Source: Oscillospiraceae bacterium (GTDB taxonomy: Bacteria > Bacillota > Clostridia > Oscillospirales > Ruminococcaceae). Taken from it: a stretch of 18,782 bases of DNA. Where the stretch lies: positions 1-18,782 of the forward strand of contig JAIDPG010000190.1 in the NCBI GenBank assembly GCA_029062865.1, in the 5' to 3' direction. The notes below the pieces were generated by a model. That model saw only the letters and a program-made list of their open reading frames with translations. It ran no database searches and was not told the DNA's origin. Below are positions 5,441-13,010 of this stretch, piece by piece. Every line of letters starts with the position of its first letter. Within the stretch, counting starts at the first letter, position 1. The position numbers and the translations under genes were made by a program.

Positions 5441-5514
5441 GCATTGTTTTTGCTCGAATTGCCCTAAAGGCAATTCGATTTCGCGCTTCGCGCGAAATAC
5501 CGCAAAAACAACGC
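5441..5514. repeat. Compound palindrome: outer stem enclosing two hairpins
   Basis: The outer arms 5441-5453 and 5502-5514 pair over 13 positions with a single A/C mismatch. Inside are two hairpins: TCGAATTGCC/GGCAATTCGA with a 5-nt loop (5454-5478), and TTTCGCGC/GCGCGAAA with a TTC loop (about 5479-5497). As RNA this would be a three-way junction, as DNA a cruciform. The architecture matches the element at 10117-10228. Confidence 0.7.
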
Positions 5515-5562
5515 GGGTGTTGACACGCCGCCCTTGTGTGGCTTGTGGTCGGCTTCGGGCTC

Positions 5563-5583
5563 ATTTTGCGCTTTGCGCAAAAT
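5563..5583. repeat. Triloop palindrome
   Basis: A perfect 9-bp inverted repeat (ATTTTGCGC / GCGCAAAAT) surrounds a TTT loop. Confidence 0.65.
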
Positions 5584-5688
5584 ATCGCTGTATGTGCCGC
5601 TTGCTTTTTGCTTTATTACAATATAACCATATTTTTCCAAATGATTTGTGGATTGTGTAAAAATTTTGAAAAAATTTTCTAAAAATAC

Positions 5689-5717
5689 TAGCAATTTTTT
5701 CAAAGATATGTTATAAT
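5689..5717 (+). promoter_or_regulatory. Extended -10 promoter of ppdK
   Basis: TGTTATAAT (TG at 5709-5710, TATAAT at 5712-5717) is a full extended -10. The -35 at 17-bp spacing (TAGCAA, 5689-5694) is weak, as tolerated with an extended -10. It predicts a leader of about 94 nt. Confidence 0.65.
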
Positions 5718-5729
5718 AGAAGTTAGAGA

Positions 5730-5785
5730 TTAGAGGGAAGAGGGTAGAAGCGTATTCTAATGCCTTTCTTACCTCTTGCTTCTAA
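5730..5785 (+). repeat. Imperfect inverted repeat in the ppdK leader
   Basis: Arms 5730-5752 and 5763-5785 match at about 17 of 23 positions across a 10-nt loop. The left arm is purine-rich (TTAGAGGGAAGAGGG). The wording resembles the ppdK terminator repeat at 8469-8501. It lies in the predicted untranslated leader, ending about 16 nt before the ribosome binding site. Confidence 0.45.
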
Positions 5786-5817
5786 AAATCTATTTTCTAA
5801 ATAGGAGGAACAATCCA

Positions 5818-8448
5818 ATGGCAAAGAAGTATTGTTATCTGTTTTCCGAGGGCAACGCGAATATGCGCGAGCTGCTGGGTGGCAAGGGCGCTAACCTCGC
5901 CGAGATGACCAACATCGGTATGCCCGTGCCTCAGGGCTTCACGATTACTACTGAGGCTTGCACTCAGTACTATGAGGACGGCAGACAGATCAACGACGAA
6001 ATTATGGCGGAGATCAACGAGTATATCACCAAAATGGAGGGCATCACCGGCAAGAAGTTCGGCGACAGCGAAAACCCGCTGCTCGTTTCCGTTCGTTCCG
6101 GCGCACGCGCGTCTATGCCCGGTATGATGGACACTATCCTCAACCTCGGTCTTAACGAGACGGTTGTAGAGGTTATGGCAAAGCAGTCCGGCAACCCGCG
6201 TTGGGCTTACGACTGCTACAGAAGATTTATCCAGATGTATTCCGACGTTGTTATGGAGGTCGGCAAGAAATATTTCGAGCAGCTCATCGATGAGATGAAG
6301 GAAAAGCGCGGCGTTAAGCAGGATATCGAGCTCACCGCGGACGACCTCAAGGAGCTTGCGGAGCAGTTCAAGGCAGAGTACAAGGCTAAGATCGGCGCGG
6401 ACTTCCCGTCCGACCCGAAGGAGCAGCTCATGGGCGCCGTTAAAGCAGTTTTCCGTTCGTGGGACAACCCCAGAGCTAACGTATACCGCCGCGACAACGA
6501 CATTCCGTACAGCTGGGGCACCGCTGTAAACGTACAGTCCATGGCGTTCGGTAACATGGGCGACGACTGCGGCACCGGCGTTGCATTCACGCGCGACCCC
6601 GCAACGGGCGCTAAGGGCTTGTTCGGCGAGTTCCTCACGAACGCGCAGGGCGAGGACGTTGTAGCGGGCGTTCGTACTCCTATGCACATCTCCGAAATGG
6701 AGCAGAAGTTCCCCGAGGCGTTCAAGGAGTTCACCGACGTTTGCGCTAAGCTCGAGGCTCACTACCGCGATATGCAGGATATGGAGTTCACCGTTGAGCA
6801 CGGCAAACTCTATATGCTCCAGACCAGAAACGGTAAGAGAACCGCGCAGGCTGCTCTCAAGATCGCCTGCGACCTCGTTGACGAGGGCATGAGAAGCGAG
6901 GAAGAGGCAGTTGCGATGATCGACCCGCGCAACCTCGACACGCTGCTCCACCCGCAGTTCGACGCGGCGGCTCTTAAGGCAGCTTCTCCCGTAGGCAAGG
7001 GCTTGGGCGCTTCGCCCGGAGCGGCTTGCGGTAAGATCGTATTCAGCGCCGAGGACGCTGTTGAATGGAAGTCCCGCGGCGAAAAGGTGGTTCTCGTTCG
7101 TCTTGAGACCTCTCCCGAGGACATCACCGGTATGAAGGCTTCGCAGGGTATTCTCACCGTTCGCGGCGGTATGACCTCTCACGCTGCCGTTGTAGCACGC
7201 GGAATGGGCACCTGCTGCGTATCCGGCTGCGGCGACATCGCAATGGACGAGGAGAACAAGCAGTTCACTCTCGCGGGCAAGACCTATCACGAGGGCGACC
7301 CGATCTCTATCGACGGCTCCACCGGTAACATCTATGACGGCATTATCCCGACCGTTGACGCGACTATCGCGGGCGAGTTCGGCAGAATTATGGCTTGGGC
7401 TGACAAGTACAGAAGACTTAAGGTTCGCACCAACGCGGATACTCCTACCGACGCTAAGAAGGCTCGCGAGCTGGGCGCTGAGGGTATCGGTCTTTGCCGT
7501 ACCGAGCATATGTTCTTCGCTGAGGACAGAATCGCGGCATTCCGTGAGATGATCTGCGCCGATACCGTTGAAGAGCGCGAGAAGGCTCTCGATAAGATCC
7601 TTCCGTATCAGCAGGGCGACTTCGAGCAGCTCTACGAGGCGCTTGAGGGCTGCCCCGTAACGATCCGCTTCCTCGACCCGCCTCTCCACGAGTTCGTTCC
7701 GACCGAGGAGGAGGACATCAAGAAGCTCGCTGACGCTCAGGGCAAGTCTGTTGAGGCTATCAAGACCCTTATCGCTTCTCTCCACGAGTTCAACCCGATG
7801 ATGGGTCACCGTGGCTGCCGTCTCGCGGTAACATACCCCGAGATCGCGAAGATGCAGACCAGAGCGGTTATCCGTGCCGCTATCAACGTTCAGAAGAAGC
7901 ACGCTGACTGGAACATCGTTCCCGAGATCATGATCCCGCTCGTTGGCGATATCAAGGAGCTCAAGTACGTTAAGAACGTAGTAGTTGCGACCGCGGACGA
8001 GGAGATCAAGGCTGCGGGCAGCAATATGAAGTACGAGGTAGGTACGATGATCGAGATCCCGCGCGCGGCTCTTACCGCTGACGAGATCGCTAAGGAAGCT
8101 GAGTTCTTCTGCTTCGGTACGAACGACCTCACTCAGATGACCTACGGCTTCTCGCGTGACGACTCCGGCAAGTTCCTCAACGCTTACTATGACGCGAAGA
8201 TCTTCGAGAACGATCCGTTCGCTAAGCTCGATCAGACAGGCGTCGGCAAGCTTATGGAGATGGCTATCACGCTCGGCAAGAAGACCAGACCCGAGATGCA
8301 CGTCGGCATCTGCGGCGAGCACGGCGGCGATCCCTCGTCCGTTGAGTTCTGCCACAAGATCGGTCTGACCTACGTTTCCTGCTCGCCGTTCCGTGTTCCG
8401 ATCGCAAGACTTGCGGCGGCTCAGGCGGCTATCGCGGATAAGAAGTAA
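5818..8448 (+). CDS. ppdK: Pyruvate, phosphate dikinase
   Basis: The 876-residue protein catalyses reversible conversion of pyruvate, ATP and phosphate to phosphoenolpyruvate, AMP and PPi (EC 2.7.9.1). The start is the ATG at 5818 with GGAGGA at 5804-5809; an in-frame ATG 42 bases upstream lacks this support. The N-terminal nucleotide-binding domain opens with FSEGNANMRELLGGKGANLAEM. The central swivelling domain carries the phospho-histidine H455 in GGMTSHAAVVARGMG, the same number as in the Clostridium symbiosum enzyme. The C-terminal PEP/pyruvate barrel shows GLCRTEHMFF, FGTNDLTQMTYGFSRDD and the active-site cysteine near residue 832 in HVGICGEHGGDP. Length is normal for the family. It is monocistronic, with its own promoter and terminator. 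It probably works in glycolysis, gluconeogenesis or PEP-pyruvate balancing in the cytoplasm. Confidence 0.98.
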   Translation: MAKKYCYLFSEGNANMRELLGGKGANLAEMTNIGMPVPQGFTITTEACTQYYEDGRQINDEIMAEINEYITKMEGITGKKFGDSENPLLVSVRSGARASMPGMMDTILNLGLNETVVEVMAKQSGNPRWAYDCYRRFIQMYSDVVMEVGKKYFEQLIDEMKEKRGVKQDIELTADDLKELAEQFKAEYKAKIGADFPSDPKEQLMGAVKAVFRSWDNPRANVYRRDNDIPYSWGTAVNVQSMAFGNMGDDCGTGVAFTRDPATGAKGLFGEFLTNAQGEDVVAGVRTPMHISEMEQKFPEAFKEFTDVCAKLEAHYRDMQDMEFTVEHGKLYMLQTRNGKRTAQAALKIACDLVDEGMRSEEEAVAMIDPRNLDTLLHPQFDAAALKAASPVGKGLGASPGAACGKIVFSAEDAVEWKSRGEKVVLVRLETSPEDITGMKASQGILTVRGGMTSHAAVVARGMGTCCVSGCGDIAMDEENKQFTLAGKTYHEGDPISIDGSTGNIYDGIIPTVDATIAGEFGRIMAWADKYRRLKVRTNADTPTDAKKARELGAEGIGLCRTEHMFFAEDRIAAFREMICADTVEEREKALDKILPYQQGDFEQLYEALEGCPVTIRFLDPPLHEFVPTEEEDIKKLADAQGKSVEAIKTLIASLHEFNPMMGHRGCRLAVTYPEIAKMQTRAVIRAAINVQKKHADWNIVPEIMIPLVGDIKELKYVKNVVVATADEEIKAAGSNMKYEVGTMIEIPRAALTADEIAKEAEFFCFGTNDLTQMTYGFSRDDSGKFLNAYYDAKIFENDPFAKLDQTGVGKLMEMAITLGKKTRPEMHVGICGEHGGDPSSVEFCHKIGLTYVSCSPFRVPIARLAAAQAAIADKK

Positions 8449-8475
8449 TTACCGAAAGCAAGGTATTTTAGAGGC

Positions 8476-8506
8476 AAGAGGCAAGAGCTCTCTTGCCTCT
8501 TTTTTG
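8476..8506 (+). terminator. Intrinsic terminator of ppdK
   Basis: The inverted repeat AAGAGGCAAG / CTTGCCTCTT (8476-8485 with 8492-8501) runs directly into TTTTTT. The GAGGCAA motif of the stem is also present as a direct repeat just upstream (8471-8477). Confidence 0.88.
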
Positions 8507-8563
8507 TGCCATCATTTGTCTAATATAACAAAATTGCAAGGCGTTTTTTGTCAACTTTAACCG

Positions 8564-8592
8564 TTGACTAAAAGTCCAAAAAGATTTATTAT
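8564..8592 (+). promoter_or_regulatory. Promoter of the V-ATPase operon
   Basis: TTGACT (8564-8569) and TATTAT (8587-8592) are separated by 17 bp. Initiation near 8599 gives a leader of about 54 nt. GTCAAC (8550-8555) and GTTGAC (8563-8568) form an inverted repeat over the -35, and GTCAAC occurs again at 8625-8630; this could be an operator but is short. Confidence 0.7.
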
Positions 8593-8652
8593 ATTAGAGT
8601 GGGTAACTATTAAATAAGTATATTGTCAACTCCGAAAAAGGTTGGTGAAATT

Positions 8653-8961
8653 ATGGATATACTCTCTCAAATCGTGGAAATGGACAAGGCAGCGGCTGCC
8701 CGCGTTAATATGGCTATCGAGGAAGAGCGGCGGCTGTCGGACGAGTCGGGCGAGGGCTTCGCCAAAACGCGCGAGGAGGCGATCGCCGCCGAGCGCGCAA
8801 AGGTCGACGCGTTCTGTAAGGAGCAGTCCGCGAAGCTTGAGGAGCGCCTTTCAAAGTCGGACAAGGCGTTGGCTGATGAAAACGCGAAGCTCGACGAGAA
8901 GTTCAATTCCCAAAAAGCGCGTTGGAAAGCCGAAATTATAGGACGGATAACGGAGGGATAA
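8653..8961 (+). CDS. V-type ATPase peripheral stalk subunit (G/H-like)
   Basis: The 102-residue protein is a charged alanine/glutamate/lysine-rich coiled coil throughout, without membrane segments. It opens with MDILSQIVEMDKAAAARV, typical of the short stalk subunit (called H in archaea, G in eukaryotes, NtpF in Enterococcus hirae). It would pair with subunit E to form the outer stalk linking the A3B3 head to subunit I. The ATG at 8653 was chosen because GGTGA lies 4 nt upstream; a TTG 30 bases earlier has no ribosome binding site. It is the first gene of the V-ATPase operon, with one base between its stop and the ntpC start. Confidence 0.85.
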   Translation: MDILSQIVEMDKAAAARVNMAIEEERRLSDESGEGFAKTREEAIAAERAKVDAFCKEQSAKLEERLSKSDKALADENAKLDEKFNSQKARWKAEIIGRITEG

Positions 8962-8962
8962 G

Positions 8963-10000
8963 ATGTCGTTTGCTTCAAACGCCGTTATTGCGAAGGCACG
9001 GGCGGTCTGCGGGCACTCGCTCACCGCGGAGGATTACACGCAGCTTACTGCTAAGGAAAGCGTCGCGGACGTGTGCGCGTACCTAAAGCAGACGGAGCGC
9101 TACGGAAGAGCGCTGTCGTCCGTCAATCCGCAGACGGTACACCGCGGGCAATTGGAGACGCTGCTGCGGAAGTCGCTGTTTGACATCTTCGAGCGCTTCC
9201 ACAGCTTCGACCAGACAAAAAGCCGCGAGTTTTTCAATTTTATTGTAACGCAGCTTGAAATAGAGCAGGTTTTGTCGGCGCTTCAAAGCGTCGCGAGCGG
9301 CGTTTCAATGAGCTACATCGCCGCGCTGCCCGTGTTTTTGACGGAGCACTCGGGGCTGGAGCTCGGGCGGCTCGGAATGGCGAAAAGCTACGCGGAAGCC
9401 GCGGCGCTGCTCCGCGGAACGCGCTACGAAAAAACCGTCTGCCCCGCGCTTGTGGAGGCGGAAAGCGCCGGAACGCTTAACATCGGCGAGATCGAGCGGC
9501 GGCTGTATACGGAGTTTTATCTGAATATGCTGAAGAACGCGGAGAAGGAGTACAAGGGCGCGGAGAAAAAGGATCTGAAGCGTCTGATACTCGGCGTTAT
9601 CGATATGAGGAACGTCGTGACGCTGTTCCGCTGCGCACGGTTGTTCGGAATTCCCGCGGACGACGCGAAGGGCGCGTTGCTGCCGTTCAAGCGGCGGCTG
9701 TCGGACGAGACGATAGAGCGCCTCGCGGCGGAGAGCGATATAGGGAAGATAGCCGCCGAGCTTGACAGCTTAGGTTACGGGCTGAACTCGCAGAACATTC
9801 CCGCGACGGTCGAGCTCCTAACGGACAGAATAAGCCTGAATGACCTGAAAAAGAAGCTAAGGCTCTCGCAAAGCTCCACGGTTGTTTACTTTGCCTTTGT
9901 GGAGCTTCTGGGTTTCGAGCTGAAGAATATCAAGACGATCATTGAGGGGATACGCTACGGCTTAGACGGAGCGCAGATCCTTGAAATGCTTGTAGTTTAA
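8963..10000 (+). CDS. ntpC: V-type ATP synthase/ATPase subunit C
   Basis: The 345-residue protein belongs to the AC39/subunit d family. It forms the funnel-shaped adaptor that couples the central shaft (D/F) to the membrane K ring. It is wholly helical and soluble. Segments such as TAKESVADVCAYLKQTERYG near the N-terminus, FFNFIVTQLEIEQVLSAL and LKRLILGVIDMRNVVTLFRC in the middle, and ELLGFELKNIKTIIEGIRYG near the C-terminus are typical. Its length is normal for the family. The ribosome binding site GGAGGG (8953-8958) lies inside the end of the preceding gene, so the two are probably coupled. A 250-bp gap follows before ntpI, the longest inside the operon, and contains a compound palindrome. 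Confidence 0.93.
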   Translation: MSFASNAVIAKARAVCGHSLTAEDYTQLTAKESVADVCAYLKQTERYGRALSSVNPQTVHRGQLETLLRKSLFDIFERFHSFDQTKSREFFNFIVTQLEIEQVLSALQSVASGVSMSYIAALPVFLTEHSGLELGRLGMAKSYAEAAALLRGTRYEKTVCPALVEAESAGTLNIGEIERRLYTEFYLNMLKNAEKEYKGAEKKDLKRLILGVIDMRNVVTLFRCARLFGIPADDAKGALLPFKRRLSDETIERLAAESDIGKIAAELDSLGYGLNSQNIPATVELLTDRISLNDLKKKLRLSQSSTVVYFAFVELLGFELKNIKTIIEGIRYGLDGAQILEMLVV

Positions 10001-10116
10001 TAGTTGATAAAGAATAGCAGCTAGTAGTTAGTTTTCGGAGGCGCAATAAAAACAGCAGCAAAACGGCGGCGCAGCAAAGGCGCATACCAACACGCAGTAG
10101 CATACCAAGCGAAGTG

Positions 10117-10228
10117 TAAAATTTGCGAAAGCGAGCAATGCTTTGCAATCGGAGCGAAGCGGAGAGTGCGAAGCATTGCTCGGCTAGCGCAGTCGAACGA
10201 AGTTCGACTGCGCGGTTCGCAAATTTTA
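10117..10228. repeat. Compound palindrome between ntpC and ntpI
   Basis: A perfect 13-bp outer stem (10117-10129 with 10216-10228) encloses two hairpins. Hairpin A spans 10130-10185: GAGCAATGCTT pairs with AAGCATTGCTC, with a long inner loop. Hairpin B spans 10187-10213: a perfect 12-bp stem around a GAA triloop. The transcript of the operon would fold this into a three-way junction. There is no T-run, so it is not a terminator. The upstream part of the gap (10001-10116) shows only a GCATACCAA direct repeat and no gene. Confidence 0.8.
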
Positions 10229-10250
10229 AATTTAAATAAGAGGTGATATG

Positions 10251-12227
10251 ATGGGGATCGAGAAAATGTCTCTCTTGTCTGTCGAGGGCTCGATAGATGA
10301 GCTCGAAAGCGCGCTTATGGCGTGCTGCGACAGCCGATTGTTCCAGATGACGACAAGCGGCGCGGTTCTTCGGAATTTGAACGAGCCAAACCCGTACCTC
10401 GGGATATATACAAAGGTGCGGGATATGGCGGTGAATTTGAAGATCTCGCCCGAATATTGCGATTTCAAAAAGCTCCCCTACGAAACCCCCGAGGACTTTG
10501 AGGGGTATTTCGAGGGAATAAGCGGCAAGTACGAGGAGATAAACGAAAAGCTCACCGAGGTAAGCAAAACGTTGGAGGAGCATAAGTCGACGGACGCGTA
10601 CCTGCGGCATTTAATGGGGCTTGACGTTCCGTTCCATGATCTGTTTTCGATGAAGTACGTAAAGCTCCGCATCGGCAGACTCCCCGTTGACAGCGTTCAG
10701 AAGCTGAAATTCTACGAGCAGAAGTGCTTCGTGTTTATGCCGTTCGAGCACGCCGAGGGCTACGTTTACGGAATTTACCTCGCGCCGAAAAACCTCATGG
10801 ATTTCGCGGACGACGTGATGCGGTCGTTGAGCTTCGAGCGAATGAGGCTTCCGGATTATCTGGAGGATAACGCCGAGGGCGCGGACAAAAAGCTCGCGGA
10901 GATTATCGAAAGGGAAGCGAAGCAAAAGGAGGAGCTCGAAAAGGAGCTCGCGTACTTCACGGATGGTTTAAAAAGCGACTTCAACGCCGTGCTTTGCAAG
11001 CTGAAGTACAAGGCGGACTGCTTTGAGCTGCGAAAGAAAGCGATAATCACGGAGGAAAAATTCTCGTTTTCGGGATATTGCCCGACGCGCGATTGCCCGA
11101 GGCTTCGTGAGGAGCTGAAAAAAGCCTCGCCGTATATCCAGTGCCTGGAGATCCCCGTCGACAAGAAAAACGCTCCGGAAAATACGCCCGTTAAGCTCAA
11201 GAACAATTGGCTCGTAAGACCGTTTGAAATGTTCGTCAGAATGTACGGCTTGCCGTCATACTCGATGTTCGACCCGACGCCGTATGTCGCGGTTACTTAT
11301 ATGATCCTGTTCGGGCTGATGTTCGGCGATGTGGGGCAGGGCTTGGTGGTGACGCTTCTCGGTCTGCTGCTCACAAAGCTCACGAAAAACGGACTCGCGC
11401 CGATAATGACAAGAATAGGCGTTTTCTCAATGCTCGGCGGCTGCATTTACGGCTCGGTGTTCGGTATTGAGACGATAATCCCGCCGATCTATCATCGCTC
11501 CGAGATCTGGCATAACGTCTGCAAGCTGTTCGGCGGGCTGGGAATTCCCGAGCACCCCGAAAGCATTTTCCAGGTAGCTACCGTGATTTTGCTTTTCGCC
11601 CTCGCGATAGGAATAATCCTCATTTTGATTTCGATGATCTTCAATATGGTGTTGAAATTCAAGGCGGGGCACACGGGCGAGGCAATTTTCAGCGTTAACG
11701 GCGTGTGCGGAATTGTGCTTTACGCGTCGCTAGTAGTTGGGCTCGTTTGCACGTTGTTGTACGGAATTCCGCTGATGACTCCGGTCTACACTATCTGCCT
11801 TATCGCGGTGCCCGCGCTGCTGATATTCCTCAGAGAGCCGATACTCGACAAAATGGCACATAAAAAATCCGAGGAGCCGTTCAAGATCGGTAACTTTATA
11901 ATCAGCAACTTCATAGAGCTGTTCGAGGCGGCGATAAGCTTCCTGTCAAACACAATGTCTTATTTGAGAGTAGGCGGCTTCGTACTCTCCCACGCGGGCT
12001 TTATGCTTGTAGTGTCGCAGCTCGCGGGAGCGACCGAGGGCGCGCCGATCACGGCGAAAACCGTGATAGTGTACATCGTCGGCAATATTGTAGTAATGGG
12101 CATCGAGGGCTTGCTTGTCGGAATTCAGGTTTTGAGACTTGAGTTCTACGAGATATTCAGCCGCTTCCACGACGGCGGCGGAGTTGATTTCAAGCCCGTT
12201 GAAATAAAGCTTGATTCCGAAATTTAA
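10251..12227 (+). CDS. ntpI: V-type ATP synthase/ATPase subunit I
   Basis: The product is about 658 residues. The start was set at the second of two adjacent ATGs because GAGGTG (10240-10245) is then 5 nt upstream and the product opens MGIEKMSLLSVEG, like other I subunits. The first ~340 residues form the cytoplasmic, partly coiled-coil arm that binds the outer stalks. The C-terminal half has about seven to eight membrane helices. Two arginines in conserved spots face the ion path: R573 in MSYLRVGGF and R629 in LRLEFYEIFSRFHDGGG. In this family they help carry the ion between half-channels and the K-ring glutamate. Its length is normal. Transcription from the operon promoter must read through the palindrome upstream. 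Confidence 0.95.
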   Translation: MGIEKMSLLSVEGSIDELESALMACCDSRLFQMTTSGAVLRNLNEPNPYLGIYTKVRDMAVNLKISPEYCDFKKLPYETPEDFEGYFEGISGKYEEINEKLTEVSKTLEEHKSTDAYLRHLMGLDVPFHDLFSMKYVKLRIGRLPVDSVQKLKFYEQKCFVFMPFEHAEGYVYGIYLAPKNLMDFADDVMRSLSFERMRLPDYLEDNAEGADKKLAEIIEREAKQKEELEKELAYFTDGLKSDFNAVLCKLKYKADCFELRKKAIITEEKFSFSGYCPTRDCPRLREELKKASPYIQCLEIPVDKKNAPENTPVKLKNNWLVRPFEMFVRMYGLPSYSMFDPTPYVAVTYMILFGLMFGDVGQGLVVTLLGLLLTKLTKNGLAPIMTRIGVFSMLGGCIYGSVFGIETIIPPIYHRSEIWHNVCKLFGGLGIPEHPESIFQVATVILLFALAIGIILILISMIFNMVLKFKAGHTGEAIFSVNGVCGIVLYASLVVGLVCTLLYGIPLMTPVYTICLIAVPALLIFLREPILDKMAHKKSEEPFKIGNFIISNFIELFEAAISFLSNTMSYLRVGGFVLSHAGFMLVVSQLAGATEGAPITAKTVIVYIVGNIVVMGIEGLLVGIQVLRLEFYEIFSRFHDGGGVDFKPVEIKLDSEI

Positions 12228-12245
12228 TTTTAGGAGGACAATAAA

Positions 12246-12683
12246 ATGAACCTTGTATTTCTTTTCCTTATGCCGCTTATCGCGGTCGCGGCGATTATGA
12301 CGCCCCTTTTCGTAACTCTTAAGCGCATCCACGACAAGAAGCCCGTCAACAGAAAGCGCTCCGTTGTCACGAATATCATTTCGTTCTTCGGCGTGATGAT
12401 CGTTATGACGCTTCTCCCGCTTACCGGCGCGGTTGCCGCTGCGACCGACCCCGTGGCATCTGCCGAGGGCATCTCCGAGGGACTTAAGTACATCGGCGCG
12501 GCGCTCTCTACGGGTCTCGGCACGATAGGCACGGGCGTTGCCGTTGGCGGCGCTGCCCCCGCGGCGATCGGCGCGGTGTCCGAGAACGACAAGTCCTTCT
12601 CCAAGGCGCTTATCTTCGTTGCGCTCGGCGAGGGCGTTGCGATCTACGGTCTGCTTATCTCTATTCTTATCCTGTTCGGTTAA
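12246..12683 (+). CDS. ntpK: V-type ATP synthase/ATPase subunit K (proteolipid ring)
   Basis: The 145-residue membrane protein has TAGGAGGA (12231-12238) as ribosome binding site. Residues 78-145 form one c-type hairpin: a glycine/alanine-rich helix (YIGAALSTGLGTIGTGVAVG), the polar loop SENDKS, and a second helix with the ion-binding glutamate E129 in LGEGVAIYG. The N-terminal ~75 residues add two further hydrophobic segments (about 3-24 and 42-66) with a basic loop between (KRIHDKKPVNRKR). They lack a carboxylate, so this is an extension rather than a second working hairpin. The glutamate is followed by Gly, not Ser/Thr, and no glutamine is seen in the first ring helix, features that do not suggest a sodium site. 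Proton use is my tentative inference. Confidence 0.93.
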   Translation: MNLVFLFLMPLIAVAAIMTPLFVTLKRIHDKKPVNRKRSVVTNIISFFGVMIVMTLLPLTGAVAAATDPVASAEGISEGLKYIGAALSTGLGTIGTGVAVGGAAPAAIGAVSENDKSFSKALIFVALGEGVAIYGLLISILILFG

Positions 12684-12688
12684 AGCCT

Positions 12689-12997
12689 ATGAAGTTCTTT
12701 TTGATAAGCGACAACAGCGATACGCAAATGGGAATGAGAATAGCGGGCGTGGAGGGCGTTGTGGCGCATAGCAAGCAGCACGTCCTCGACGAGCTGAACA
12801 AGGCGGCAAACGACGAGGATATAGCTGTCGTGCTTATGACGGAGAAGCTCGTCGAGCTTTGCAGGGACAAGGTCTACGATATAAAGCTGAACCGTCGCAA
12901 GCCGCTGATAGTAACGATCCCCGATCGTCACGGCAGCAGCCGCATTATCGATTCCATTTCGAGATATGTTGAAGAAGCTATAGGTATCAAGCTGTAA
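12689..12997 (+). CDS. V-type ATP synthase/ATPase subunit F
   Basis: The 102-residue soluble protein (NtpG in Enterococcus naming) has the FFLISDNSDTQMGMRIAG opening. Its middle strand DIAVVLMTEKL and the C-terminal IVTIPDRHGSSR are typical of subunit F. It binds subunit D in the rotating shaft. It begins 5 bp after the ntpK stop with no visible Shine-Dalgarno sequence, so translation probably depends on coupling to ntpK. Its length is normal. Confidence 0.93.
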   Translation: MKFFLISDNSDTQMGMRIAGVEGVVAHSKQHVLDELNKAANDEDIAVVLMTEKLVELCRDKVYDIKLNRRKPLIVTIPDRHGSSRIIDSISRYVEEAIGIKL

Positions 12998-13010
12998 GCG
13001 GAGGATAAGT

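Larger units (their letters stand above)
5384..5688. other. Gene-free, palindrome-rich intergenic stretch
   Basis: There is no credible gene here. Open frames on the minus strand run across the tRNAs or palindromes and lack ribosome binding sites and recognisable products. The stretch holds the palindromes listed at 5396-5431, 5441-5514 and 5563-5583, then becomes AT-rich toward the ppdK promoter. Confidence 0.7.

Noticed and set aside
5226..5703. Minus-strand open frames of 112 and 79 codons over the tRNAs and the palindrome cluster
   Set aside because: They cross tRNA genes or palindromes, have no ribosome binding site and no recognisable product, and are of the kind created by GC-rich palindromes.
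5797..8355. Long open frame of 852 codons antisense to ppdK
   Set aside because: It is the shadow of ppdK caused by strong codon bias; the sense frame has all PPDK motifs.
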